Below are positions 26,000 to 34,652 of a stretch of DNA of 64,000 nucleotides, one piece after another (position 1 is the first letter of the stretch; every line of letters begins with the position of its first letter). The notes under the pieces were generated by a model that saw only the letters and a program-made list of their open reading frames with translations, made no database searches and was not told the DNA's origin. Source of the stretch: Acidobacteriota bacterium (GTDB lineage Bacteria > Acidobacteriota > Vicinamibacteria > Vicinamibacterales > UBA823); NCBI GenBank assembly GCA_002730525.1, contig PCAK01000032.1:1-64000 (forward strand), read 5' to 3'. Both the position numbers and the translations under genes were made by a program.

Positions 26000-26752
26000 A
26001 TGCACCTGAAGATGCAGTTCGAATCTGTTCGGCACCCGGTGTGGCCAGACGCCCAGCTGGCGGCGTACCTGGTGGTCGGACTGCTGGCGACTGGCTGCAG
26101 CGGTGACGCTGCTCCCGAGGGAGCGTCGAGCGGTGGTGGCGAGGATCGCGTCGTGGCCGACCACACCGCCGCGGCACCGATCGGCGACCGACCGCGCATC
26201 GTCGTGCTGGGTGACAGCCTGACCGCCGGCCTGGGCGTGAACCCGCACGAGGCGTTTCCGGCCCGTTTGCAGGAGAAGCTCGCCACGGCCGGGTACGCGC
26301 ACGAGATCGTCAATGCCGGTGTCTCCGCGGACACGACCGCCGGAGGCCTGAGAAGGCTGGAGTGGTCGCTGGACGGTGACGTGCGGGTCGTCATCGTGGC
26401 GCTCGGCGGGAACGACGGGCTGCGCGGACTGGCCGTGGACGAGATGAAGCAGAATCTGGCCGAGATCATCGAGGGCGCAGAGGCCTACGGTGCGCGCGTA
26501 CTCCTGACCGGCATGGAGGCGCCGCCGAACTACGGACCGTTCTACACGAAGGCGTTTCGCAACGCGTTTGGCGATCTGGCGGATGCCTTCGACCTCGCCT
26601 TCGTGCCGTTTCTCCTGAACGGCGTGGCGGGCCAGGCAGAGCTGAACCAGGCCGACGGCATCCATCCGAACGCCGAAGGCGCCGGCAAGGTGGCCGATCT
26701 GGTCTGGCTGACGCTCGAACCGATGCTGGAGCAGGGCGGCCCGACGACATGA
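26000..26752 (+). CDS. Lipoprotein SGNH/GDSL esterase (TesA-like)
   Basis: A 250-residue SGNH hydrolase similar to E. coli TesA (acyl-CoA thioesterase I / lysophospholipase L1). The N-terminus has a lipobox LLATGC, so it is a periplasm-facing lipoprotein. Block I is VVLGDSLTAGLG with the catalytic serine, block II is VNAGVSADTTAGGL, block III is ALGGNDGL with the oxyanion asparagine, and block V is DGIHPNAEG with the catalytic aspartate and histidine. The preferred ATG is 26000; ATG 26012 is an alternative. Its TGA overlaps the ATG of the ABC ATPase gene (ATGA), so the esterase, ATPase and permease are one operon. Confidence 0.93.
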   Translation: MHLKMQFESVRHPVWPDAQLAAYLVVGLLATGCSGDAAPEGASSGGGEDRVVADHTAAAPIGDRPRIVVLGDSLTAGLGVNPHEAFPARLQEKLATAGYAHEIVNAGVSADTTAGGLRRLEWSLDGDVRVVIVALGGNDGLRGLAVDEMKQNLAEIIEGAEAYGARVLLTGMEAPPNYGPFYTKAFRNAFGDLADAFDLAFVPFLLNGVAGQAELNQADGIHPNAEGAGKVADLVWLTLEPMLEQGGPTT

Positions 26753-27459
26753 TCGAGCTGCGCGGTGTCTCGAAGACCGTGATGAGCGGCGACCAGCCGC
26801 TCACCATCGTGCATCCCCTCGACCTCCATATCCCGTCGGGGCAGTGCGTGTCGATCGTCGGCCCGTCCGGGAGCGGCAAGTCGACGCTGCTCGGGCTGAT
26901 CGCCGGCCTGGATGCGCCGACGACCGGCGAGATTCTGATCGACGGCGTCGACATCACGCGGCTGGGCGAAGATGCGCTGGCCGGCCTGCGCGGCTCGAAG
27001 ATCGGCTTCGTCTTCCAGTTCTTTCACCTGATCCCGTCGCTCAGCGCGTTCGAGAACATCCTGGTGCCGCTCGAGATCGCCGGCAAGCCTGGCGCGCGGC
27101 AGAAAGCTGAGGGGTTGCTGGAGGAAGTGGGCCTCGTCGATCGGGCGCATCACTATCCGTCGCAGCTGTCGGGTGGGGAGCAGCAGCGGATTGCGATCGC
27201 ACGCGCGCTGGCCAACGACCCGCCGATCCTGCTGGCCGACGAGCCGACGGGCAACCTCGACAGCGCCAACGGGCACCACATCGTCGAGATTCTCCTCGAC
27301 GTGAACCGCCGCCGGAGCACTACTGTGGTCCTGGTGACTCACGACACCGAGCTGGCCGAAATCACCGAGGTGACGCTCACCATGCGCGACGGCCGGACCG
27401 AACGCCGCGAGGCCGCGCGGGCCGACGCGCCAGTCTCCCCAGTCTCGCAGGAAGCGTAG
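26749..27459 (+). CDS. ABC transporter ATPase (YbbA/LolD-like)
   Basis: A 236-residue ATP-binding subunit of the LolD/MacB/YbbA group. Walker A is GPSGSGKST, the signature is [15 protein letters not shown] and Walker B is [12 protein letters not shown]. The Q-loop region [16 protein letters not shown] is typical of the group. It starts inside the TGA of the upstream esterase gene and is followed after 12 bases by its permease, as in the ybbA-ybbP pair of E. coli, where tesA lies next to ybbA in divergent orientation. The likely role is export or release of a lipid or lipoprotein-type substrate; this is inference. Confidence 0.95.
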   Translation: MIELRGVSKTVMSGDQPLTIVHPLDLHIPSGQCVSIVGPSGSGKSTLLGLIAGLDAPTTGEILIDGVDITRLGEDALAGLRGSKIGFVFQFFHLIPSLSAFENILVPLEIAGKPGARQKAEGLLEEVGLVDRAHHYPSQLSGGEQQRIAIARALANDPPILLADEPTGNLDSANGHHIVEILLDVNRRRSTTVVLVTHDTELAEITEVTLTMRDGRTERREAARADAPVSPVSQEA

Positions 27460-27471
27460 CGCACCGCGCCG

Positions 27472-30024
27472 ATGCCCACGCCAACCACGACGTCGCTCAG
27501 CTTCGTGCTCAAGATGCTGGTGCGTGAGATCCGCGCCTCCTGGAGGCGGCTGGTGTTCTTCTTCGTCTGCGTGGCGATCGGCGTGAGCGCCATCATCGGC
27601 GTCCGTTCCATCATCCAGAGCGCCCGCGACGTGCTGCTGCGCGAGTCGCGGACGCTGCTGGCCGCCGACGTGCTGGTGCAGAGTCGCGAGGCCTGGACCG
27701 ACGAGACCCGAGCGCTCGTCGACGCCCGGCTCGACGCGACGCCCGTTCTCGAGCGCATCGAATCGGTCGAGACGGCGACGATGGTCAGACCGGCCGATCC
27801 GGCCAAGGCCGTCGCGAAGATGGTGGAGCTGCGCGGCGTGGAGCCCGGTTTCCCCTTCTACGGCGAGCTGGAGCTTGCGAACGGCGCGACGTTCGCGCCC
27901 GAGATGCTGGCCGACTACGGTGCGCTGGTGCGGCCGGAACTGCTGGCGCAGCTCGATGTCGTGGTCGGCGACGAGATCGTGATCGGCGACGACGCCTACG
28001 AGATCCGCGGCGTCGTGCTGCTGGAGCCTGGGCATCAGTTGAGTGCCTTCAGCCTCGGTTCGCGGGTGCTGGTGAGCCATGATGCGCTCGTGGAGAGCGG
28101 TCTGCTGGCCTTCGGGAGTCGCGCGCGATATCAGACGCTGGTGCGGATCGACGAGGCGTCGATCGATCCGCTCGTCGATCAGCTCCGAGAAGATTTCGAG
28201 GAGACCCGGCTGCGCGTCTGGTCGTATCACAGCACCGAGAACCGTGTCTCCCGGAACCTGCGCCGGGCCGAGAACTACCTGAGCCTGATCGGCTTCGTCA
28301 TCGTGATTCTCGGCGGGATCGGAGTCTGGAGCGTGACGCGCGTCTTCATCCAGCAGAAGCTCCGAAGCATCGCGATCCTGAAGTGCCTCGGTGCGACGAC
28401 ACCCCAGTTGCTCGCCGTCTACGTCTTGCAAGTAGTGGTGCTCGGCCTTGGCGGCAGCCTGCTCGGTGTCGCGATCGCCAGCGTGGCGCTGCAGGCCGTG
28501 CCGACCAACGTCGTGGAAGGCTACGGCGAGATCACCTACGGTCTGACGACCTCGGCGGTCGTGCAGGGTGCGGGGATCGGCGTGCTGGTCTCCTTGCTGT
28601 TCGCCTTGGTTCCGCTGCTCGATGTCCGCCACGTGAGACCGCTCCTGCTGCTGCGTGAGACCGGCGCCCGCCTGACGACCTCGATCGACTGGGTACGGAT
28701 GGCCGCGATCGGGTTGATCACCGCGGCGCTCGTCCTGGTGGCGAGCTGGCAGGCCGACTCGTGGCGCGTCGGCGCCTACGTGAGTGGCGGGTTCGCCTGC
28801 GTAGCGGTCGTCCTGCACTTCGCGGCGGCCGGGCTGGTTCGGGCCGTCGCGCCGCTCAGTCGGGCCACCTGGTTCCCGCTCAGGCACGCCGTCATCAGTC
28901 TCGGTCGCCCGGGCAACCAGACCCGCACGATTCTCCTGGCGGTGGGGCTCGGCAGCTTCTTTCTCATCGGCGTCCGGGCGCTGCAGGTGAACCTGCTCCA
29001 GGAGTTCGCGCTGGAGATGCGCGAGGACGCGCCCGACATGTTCCTGCTCGACATTCAGCAGGACCAAGCTGACGGCGTGCGTGAACTCCTCGAGGCCGCG
29101 GTCCCGGGCGAGGCCCCGGCCCTGTTGCCGGTGCTGCGCGGGCGGGTGACGGGCGTGGAGGCCGACGAGGTCGATCTGGACGGCGCGGAGGACGTTCGGG
29201 AGCGGGGTTCGCTCGGGCGTGAGTACGTCGTGACCTATCGTGACACGCTCGAGGAGAACGAGCGGTATCTCGACGGCGGGCCATGGAGTGACGATACCTC
29301 CGTGACCGAGGTGTCCATCGAGGAGAGCATCCGCGAGCGGTTCGACATCGACGTGGGGAACACCATCCGCTTCGAGGTGCTCGGTCGGACGATCCGGGCG
29401 CGCGTGGCGAGCGTGCGCGAGGTGCAGTGGAACGACACGCGGCGCGGCGGCTTCATGTTCGTGTTCCGTCCCGATGCGTTTACGACCGCGCCGCATTCCT
29501 ACATTGCCATGGCGCGCGGCCCGAACGAGATGGACGCGCGGGGCCGCCTGCAACGAGACCTCGTGGCCCGCTACTCGAACGTGTCGATCATCGACGTGCG
29601 CGACGTCATGTCAGCCGCCAAGGAGATCATCGACGGTGTGACCCTGGCCATCTCGGTGGTCGGCGCGATCACGGTGTTCACGGGCATGCTCATCCTGATC
29701 GGGTCGGTGGCGATGACGAAGTTTCAGCGTCTCTACGAAGCTGCCATCTTCAAGACGCTCGGCGCCAACAGCCGCACGATCGCCGCAATGCTCTTACTCG
29801 AATACGGCGGCCTGGGCACGCTCGCCGGTCTCGTGGGGTCGGCCGGCGCCGTGATGCTGACGTGGGCGCTCAGCCGCTACCTTCTCGAGATTTCCTGGAA
29901 CCCCGCCTTCGCGCAGAACATCGGCGGCATCGCGATCACCGCGGTCGTCGTCGCTGCCGTCGGCGTGCTGTCGAGCCTCGATGTATTGCGCCGCCGACCG
30001 TTGGCGACGTTGCGCGCCGAGTAA
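27472..30024 (+). CDS. ABC transporter permease, YbbP-like (FtsX superfamily)
   Basis: An 850-residue permease with an N-terminal helix (LVFFFVCVAIGVSAIIGV), a large periplasmic domain, a three-helix FtsX domain at about residues 270-400 (IGFVIVILGGIGVWSVTRVF, then LLAVYVLQVVVLGLGGSLLG), a second membrane and soluble part, and a C-terminal FtsX domain (LAISVVGAITVFTGMLILIGSVAMTK, split here by my reading). The architecture is that of YbbP/MlaE-unrelated duplicated FtsX permeases. Both halves keep the conserved KLRSIAILKCLGA-like and QRLYEAAIFKTLGA motifs that contact the ATPase. It ends the three-gene operon begun by the esterase. Confidence 0.92.
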   Translation: MPTPTTTSLSFVLKMLVREIRASWRRLVFFFVCVAIGVSAIIGVRSIIQSARDVLLRESRTLLAADVLVQSREAWTDETRALVDARLDATPVLERIESVETATMVRPADPAKAVAKMVELRGVEPGFPFYGELELANGATFAPEMLADYGALVRPELLAQLDVVVGDEIVIGDDAYEIRGVVLLEPGHQLSAFSLGSRVLVSHDALVESGLLAFGSRARYQTLVRIDEASIDPLVDQLREDFEETRLRVWSYHSTENRVSRNLRRAENYLSLIGFVIVILGGIGVWSVTRVFIQQKLRSIAILKCLGATTPQLLAVYVLQVVVLGLGGSLLGVAIASVALQAVPTNVVEGYGEITYGLTTSAVVQGAGIGVLVSLLFALVPLLDVRHVRPLLLLRETGARLTTSIDWVRMAAIGLITAALVLVASWQADSWRVGAYVSGGFACVAVVLHFAAAGLVRAVAPLSRATWFPLRHAVISLGRPGNQTRTILLAVGLGSFFLIGVRALQVNLLQEFALEMREDAPDMFLLDIQQDQADGVRELLEAAVPGEAPALLPVLRGRVTGVEADEVDLDGAEDVRERGSLGREYVVTYRDTLEENERYLDGGPWSDDTSVTEVSIEESIRERFDIDVGNTIRFEVLGRTIRARVASVREVQWNDTRRGGFMFVFRPDAFTTAPHSYIAMARGPNEMDARGRLQRDLVARYSNVSIIDVRDVMSAAKEIIDGVTLAISVVGAITVFTGMLILIGSVAMTKFQRLYEAAIFKTLGANSRTIAAMLLLEYGGLGTLAGLVGSAGAVMLTWALSRYLLEISWNPAFAQNIGGIAITAVVVAAVGVLSSLDVLRRRPLATLRAE

Positions 30025-30111
30025 CGCCCGACGGCCGGCTACACGTGCAGCACCCTCCGTGATACCATCAGCAGTTATTGCCCTGAGTAAATCGGGCTCG
30101 GGAGATCGCGA

Positions 30112-30447
30112 ATGAACGTCACTGAATACAAGGACGCGTTGCTGCGCAAGCGCGTGGAGATTCTGTCGGAAGGCAGCGCCAAGCCGCTGCAGACGACGAT
30201 GGACAACAACACGCGACAGGGTGACCTGGCGGATCAGGCCAGCGGCACCAATGAGGTCCACATTCAGCTGAAGCTGAAGCAGACCGATGCGAAGATTCTG
30301 CAGGCGATCGAGGAGGCGCTCCATCGGATCGAAAAGGGCACCTTCGGCGAGTGTCGGGATTGCGGCGAGGAGATCGCTGCAGCGCGATTGAAAGCCATCC
30401 CCTGGACGCGGGTCTGCATTACGTGTAAGGAAAAGCAGAGCGCCTGA
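30112..30447 (+). CDS. DksA/TraR-family zinc-finger transcription factor
   Basis: A 111-residue member of the DksA/TraR family, which binds RNA polymerase in its secondary channel and changes promoter response, with or without ppGpp. It has the coiled-coil tip motif DxxDxA (DLADQA at residues 38-43) and a four-cysteine zinc finger, C81-x2-C84 and C102-x2-C105, in GECRDCGEEI and RVCITCKEK. It is short compared with E. coli DksA (151 residues), as usual for bacteria of this phylum. The folK gene follows 19 bases after the stop. Confidence 0.9.
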   Translation: MNVTEYKDALLRKRVEILSEGSAKPLQTTMDNNTRQGDLADQASGTNEVHIQLKLKQTDAKILQAIEEALHRIEKGTFGECRDCGEEIAAARLKAIPWTRVCITCKEKQSA

Positions 30448-30466
30448 CGGCTCGGCGCGAGGCCTC

Positions 30467-30928
30467 ATGCCCGAGTCGCGGCCGGTCGCCGTCGCCCTTG
30501 GGAGCAACCTCGGTGACCGCCAGGCCCATCTCCACCATGCGGTCGCCCGCTTGGGCCAGGTCCTGTCCGACCTGCGGGTCTCGGGTTTCGTCGAGACGGC
30601 GCCGGAGGGTGGGGCACCCCAGCCGCACTACCTGAATGCGGCCGCAGTGGGGTGGAGCGCCGCGCCGCCGACCGACCTGCTCGCAAGTTTCCTGACGATC
30701 GAGGACGCGGGCGCGAGGACCCGACCGTTTCCGCGCGCGCCCCGCACGCTCGATCTCGATCTGATCCTGGTGGGCGACCTGGTCGTCACCTCTCCCGATC
30801 TCGAACTGCCGCACCCCAGATTTCGCGACCGCCGGTTCGTTTTGGCGCCGCTCGCCGAGATCGCTCCAGACCTCATCGACCCCGTAACGGGACTCACTGT
30901 CACCGAATTGCTCGCACAGCTTCGCTAG
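30467..30928 (+). CDS. folK: 2-amino-4-hydroxy-6-hydroxymethyldihydropteridine pyrophosphokinase
   Basis: A 153-residue HPPK enzyme of folate biosynthesis. It transfers pyrophosphate from ATP to 6-hydroxymethyl-7,8-dihydropterin. Family marks are ALGSNLGDR at the N-terminus, FVETAP, and the signature PRTLDLDLILVGD, which carries the two magnesium-binding aspartates. PHPRFRDRRFVLAPLAEIAPDL closes the active site. The length is normal for the family. It follows the DksA-like gene at close distance, though no folB or folP is visible here. Confidence 0.93.
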   Translation: MPESRPVAVALGSNLGDRQAHLHHAVARLGQVLSDLRVSGFVETAPEGGAPQPHYLNAAAVGWSAAPPTDLLASFLTIEDAGARTRPFPRAPRTLDLDLILVGDLVVTSPDLELPHPRFRDRRFVLAPLAEIAPDLIDPVTGLTVTELLAQLR

Positions 30929-31080
30929 ATCGTCTGAACCGTCGACAGCGACAATGGCTCCGGCGCGCCCTCGCCGCGGCGCTGGCCTCGGGCTTGGTCT
31001 CCGCGCCCGCGGGGAGCCCCCGACCCGGCGCCACCCGCCGGCACCGATGATGAGCCCGGCCGAGCGTGTAGGGCTGCGAG

Positions 31081-32301
31081 CTATTCGAACCTGAGCGATT
31101 CGATCGGGTCGAGGCTGGCGGCCTTGCGGGCCGGGTAGAAGCCGAAGAAGATGCCGGTGATCGCCGCGAATCCAAAGGCCACGACGACCGCGTCGGGCGA
31201 GACAGTCGTCGGCCATTCGAGGAACTGGGTGATCCCCCGCGACAATCCGACGCCCAGGCCGATCCCGATCGAGCCGCCGAACAGGCTCAGGACCATCGCC
31301 TCGACGAGAAACTGGAAGAGCACGTCCTTGCCCTTCGCGCCCACCGCCATCCGGAGACCGATCTCGCGGGTCCGCTCGGTGACCGACACCAGCATGATGT
31401 TCATGATGCCGATACCGCCGACCAGCAGCGACACGCCGGCGATGCTCGCCAGCAGGCTGGTCATCGTGCGGGTCGTTTCGCTCCGGACGCTGGCCATTTC
31501 CTCGAGCGTTCGGACGCGGAAGTCGTCCTCATCGCCGGGAATCAGCTCGTGCTGCACGCGCAGCAGGGCGGCGATCTCTTCGGAGACCGCGATCGTCTCC
31601 GGGGCCGAGAACGCCGAGACGGTGATGCTCTGGATGTAGCGGATCCCGCGCAGCTTCTTTTGCACCGTCGTGTACGGCATGAAGATCGTGTCGTCCTGGT
31701 CCTCGCCGAACGACCCGGGTCCTTTGACCGCCATCACGCCAATCACCTTGAATGGATGCTTCCCGAGCCGGATCGTCTGGCCGACCGGATCGGCCCCCTC
31801 GCCGAAGAGCGTATCGCGCACGATCGTGCCGAGGACCGCCACCTTGGCCGCCGCAGCGACGTCGGTCTCCGAGAAGAAGGTGCCGAACTCGGTCGGCCAG
31901 AACCGGATCAATGGCAGGTCGACGTCGGTGCCCTGGACGCGGGTCGACCAGTTCTGGTTGCCGAAGACGACCTGGGTACGAGTGTTCGTGCCGGCGGCGA
32001 CGTACTGGACGCCCGGCACCTGCTCGCGAATCGCCCGGGCGTCGTCGACCGACAGGGTCGTCGCCGATCCCCAGCCGCGGCGCACGCCGCCCGATGACCA
32101 GTTGCCGGCAGACACGGTGATCATGTTCGTCCCGGCCGACTTGATCTGATCCTCGATCGACTGCTGGGCGCCGCTGCCGAGCGCCACCATCGTGATGACG
32201 GCGGCAACGCCGATGATCATGCCGAGCATCGTGAGGCTCGTCCGCATCTTGTTGCGTCCGAGCGCCTTGATGGCGACCCTGAGAATCATGAAGAGTGACA
32301 T
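31081..32301 (-). CDS. MacB-type ABC transporter permease
   Basis: A 406-residue permease of the MacB type. It has an N-terminal helix (RTSLTMLGMIIGVAAVITMV, preceded by NKM), a periplasmic MacB_PCD domain, and three C-terminal helices with the FtsX motif SVTERTREIGLRMAVGAKG and GGIGIMNIMLV. It begins one base after the stop of the ATPase gene, so it is translationally coupled to it; the ATG at 32301 is preferred over a longer start at 32436. Together with the ATPase, adaptor and TolC-type proteins it forms a tripartite efflux pump of the MacAB-TolC class, with ATPase and permease as separate genes instead of a fused MacB. Confidence 0.94.
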   Translation of the reverse strand: MSLFMILRVAIKALGRNKMRTSLTMLGMIIGVAAVITMVALGSGAQQSIEDQIKSAGTNMITVSAGNWSSGGVRRGWGSATTLSVDDARAIREQVPGVQYVAAGTNTRTQVVFGNQNWSTRVQGTDVDLPLIRFWPTEFGTFFSETDVAAAAKVAVLGTIVRDTLFGEGADPVGQTIRLGKHPFKVIGVMAVKGPGSFGEDQDDTIFMPYTTVQKKLRGIRYIQSITVSAFSAPETIAVSEEIAALLRVQHELIPGDEDDFRVRTLEEMASVRSETTRTMTSLLASIAGVSLLVGGIGIMNIMLVSVTERTREIGLRMAVGAKGKDVLFQFLVEAMVLSLFGGSIGIGLGVGLSRGITQFLEWPTTVSPDAVVVAFGFAAITGIFFGFYPARKAASLDPIESLRFE

Positions 32302-32302
32302 G

Positions 32303-33091
32303 TCAGGCCCCTGTCTTGACCGGCTCGGGTGATTCTCGATCGAGCTCGAGATCCACGTCCGGCGGCAGCGCCGCCATTTCGTCCCGCGCGATCCGGCGAG
32401 TGCCGGTCGCGTGATCCGCCGTGATCTTGCCGTCACGGAAGCCGATGATCCGGCTGCCGTACTCCGCGATATCGCGTTCGTGCGTGATCAGCAGTATCGT
32501 GATTCCACGCTCCGAGTTCAAGGTCTGAAAAATGTCCATCACCTCGACGCTCGTCCGCGAGTCGAGGTTTCCGGTCGGCTCGTCGGCCAGGACGATCGAG
32601 GGCTCGTTGATGAGCGCACGCGCGATCGCGACCCGCTGCTGCTGGCCGCCCGAGAGCTGGTTCGGGTGGTGATGGGCGCGGTCGGCCAGCCCGACCGAGG
32701 CGAGCGCTGCCTCCGAACGCCGATGCCGCTCGGAGGCCCTCATCCCGTTGCCGTTGTAGAGCAGCGGCAGTTCGACGTTGTCGAGTGCCGAGGTGCGCGT
32801 CAACAAGTTGAAGCCCTGGAAGACGAAGCCGATCTTGCTGTTGCGGATGACCGCCAGCTCGTCCTTCGACATCTTCGACACATCCTTGTCGGCCAGGACG
32901 TAGTGGCCGGCCGTCGGCCGATCGAGGCAGCCGAGGATGTGCATGAACGTCGACTTGCCCGACCCGGAGGGGCCGGTCACCGACACGAACTCGCCCGCCT
33001 CGATGTCGACGCTGACGCCGCGGAGCGCGCGCACCTTCACCTCGCCCAGGTCGTAGGTCTTGGTGAGGTCGCGGGTCGAGATGACGGCCAT
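32303..33091 (-). CDS. MacB-type ABC transporter ATPase
   Basis: A 262-residue ATPase of the MacB/LolD group. Walker A is GPSGSGKST, the signature is [15 protein letters not shown] and Walker B is [13 protein letters not shown]. The Q-loop sequence VFQGFNLL is present. It carries a C-terminal extension of about 30 residues ([21 protein letters not shown]) rich in acidic residues, beyond the usual 230. It lies 12 bases after the adaptor gene and its stop is followed by the permease start after one base. Its partner is the permease gene downstream. Confidence 0.95.
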   Translation of the reverse strand: MAVISTRDLTKTYDLGEVKVRALRGVSVDIEAGEFVSVTGPSGSGKSTFMHILGCLDRPTAGHYVLADKDVSKMSKDELAVIRNSKIGFVFQGFNLLTRTSALDNVELPLLYNGNGMRASERHRRSEAALASVGLADRAHHHPNQLSGGQQQRVAIARALINEPSIVLADEPTGNLDSRTSVEVMDIFQTLNSERGITILLITHERDIAEYGSRIIGFRDGKITADHATGTRRIARDEMAALPPDVDLELDRESPEPVKTGA

Positions 33092-33103
33092 GGGATCGGA
33101 ACC

Positions 33104-34651
33104 CTAGCGGCGGCGGCCGCGCTGCGGAATGAGCGGCGAACTCGTGGCGCCGGTTGGCCGGCTGGGCGCGCCCTCAGTCATCGTGATGTTGGTCACCAGC
33201 TCGGTGCCGGGCGGAACCTCGGGCCCGAGCAGCTCCGTGTAGGCGCCGTCACTGACGCCGAGCGTGAGCATCGTCGGCTTCAGCTCGTTCCCTGAAAAGA
33301 TCCAGACCTGCGCCTGCGATTCGGGCGTGGCCAGTGGGCCGAACAGCGCGTCGATCGTCGTGGCGCCGCGCTCGGTCGCCGGCACGGCGTCGACCGGTGC
33401 GGCCCGGTTGCGCCGGCCGGCACGGTCACCCGGTTCAGCGGCCGCACCGCCGCCGCGTCCGCCGCCTTCGGCCTGGAACCGTTGCCGCGCCGCGGCGCGT
33501 TCTTCCTCGGACATGTTCTGGAAGCGCTCCCGTATCTGCTGCCGCCCGCCCGCGTCGCCCCCGCCCTGGCCGGCGCCGGACCCGCCGCTAGGAGGCCCGC
33601 CGCCTTCCGCTGCAGCGGCGGTCTCGGTTCCCGGCGTGCGACCGCCACGACCGCGGCCGGCCGGTTCAGGGGCAGGCATGTTGAGCGCGGCGAACATGTC
33701 ATCGGTCGGCCGGAATCTGAGCGCGGCGTTCGGAATGCGGATCGCGCCGTCGCGCCGGGCGATCTCGAGGGTGACCGTGGCCGTCATGCCGGGCTTGAGC
33801 TTCAGGTCGTTGTTCGGCACGTCGATCTGCGTCGCATAGGTCACGACGTTCTCGACGACGATCGGCTCGAGGCGTACCTGCGAGACCTGGCCCTGAAACT
33901 CTTCCTCCGGATAGGCGTCGACGCGGAACGTGACGACCTGCCCCGGTCGAATCCGCCCGACATCCGATTCGTCGATGTTCGCGTTGACCTTCATCTTGGT
34001 CAGGTCAGCGGCGAGCAGGAACAGGATCGGCGCCGACATGCTGGCGGCGACGGTCTGGCCGACGTCGACGCTGCGCGAGATGACGATGCCGTCGATCGGC
34101 GCGGTGATGATCGTATGCTCGAGATTGACCTGGGCCTGGTTCAGTGAGGCCTGGGCCTGCGTCATCTGAGCGTTCGACGAGCGGAGCTGCGCCTCGGCCG
34201 ATCGCAACTCGACCTGCGCCGCCTCGAGTTCGCTCGCGGGGATGAGGTCGCGCGCCGACAGGCCCTCGGCCCGCGTGAGTTTCGTGCGCGCATCCTCGAG
34301 GCTCACCGTCAGCCGGTCGAGGTCGGCTTCCGCGCGGATCAGGTTGGCGCGCGCCTGTTCGACCTGGGTCTCGAACAGCGACGGTTCGAGCCGGGCGATC
34401 ACCTCGTCGGCCCGGACGATCGAGTTGAAGTCGGCGTGCAACTCCTCGATCTTGCCGGAGACCTGGCTCCCGACCTGGACCGTGGTCACCGCTTCGAGCG
34501 CGCCGGTCGCCCCCACGGTGTCGACGATATCGCCCGTGGAGACGGTCACTGTGCTGACGTCGGGCACGAGATCCGGCTCTCGCAGGTAGGTGTAGACACC
34601 GGCACTCAGAATCAGGCCGGTGAACAGCAAGCCGAGCAGCGTTCGTTTCAT
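33104..34651 (-). CDS. MacA-like periplasmic adaptor with unusual insertion
   Basis: A 515-residue HlyD/MacA-family membrane fusion protein that links the inner-membrane ABC pump to TolC. The N-terminus has a signal anchor (MKRTLLGLLFTGLILSAGVYTYL). The order then is barrel-sandwich strands, the alpha-helical hairpin (residues 90-170, coiled-coil-like), and the rest of the lipoyl and beta-barrel domains. A low-complexity insertion at about residues 325-420 breaks the C-terminal part. It is rich in Gly, Arg, Ala and Glu and contains a charged helix with NMSEEERAAARQRFQ. The standard MacA is about 370 residues. Stop and start with the neighbouring genes are 12 and 1 bases apart. Confidence 0.9.
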   Translation of the reverse strand: MKRTLLGLLFTGLILSAGVYTYLREPDLVPDVSTVTVSTGDIVDTVGATGALEAVTTVQVGSQVSGKIEELHADFNSIVRADEVIARLEPSLFETQVEQARANLIRAEADLDRLTVSLEDARTKLTRAEGLSARDLIPASELEAAQVELRSAEAQLRSSNAQMTQAQASLNQAQVNLEHTIITAPIDGIVISRSVDVGQTVAASMSAPILFLLAADLTKMKVNANIDESDVGRIRPGQVVTFRVDAYPEEEFQGQVSQVRLEPIVVENVVTYATQIDVPNNDLKLKPGMTATVTLEIARRDGAIRIPNAALRFRPTDDMFAALNMPAPEPAGRGRGGRTPGTETAAAAEGGGPPSGGSGAGQGGGDAGGRQQIRERFQNMSEEERAAARQRFQAEGGGRGGGAAAEPGDRAGRRNRAAPVDAVPATERGATTIDALFGPLATPESQAQVWIFSGNELKPTMLTLGVSDGAYTELLGPEVPPGTELVTNITMTEGAPSRPTGATSSPLIPQRGRRR

Positions 34652-34652
34652 C

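Noticed and set aside
26542-29553. A 1003-codon open frame on the minus strand
   Set aside because: It lies antisense to the esterase, ATPase and permease genes, which have clear motifs. Its product is arginine- and histidine-rich without motifs. Long antisense frames are expected in high-GC DNA.
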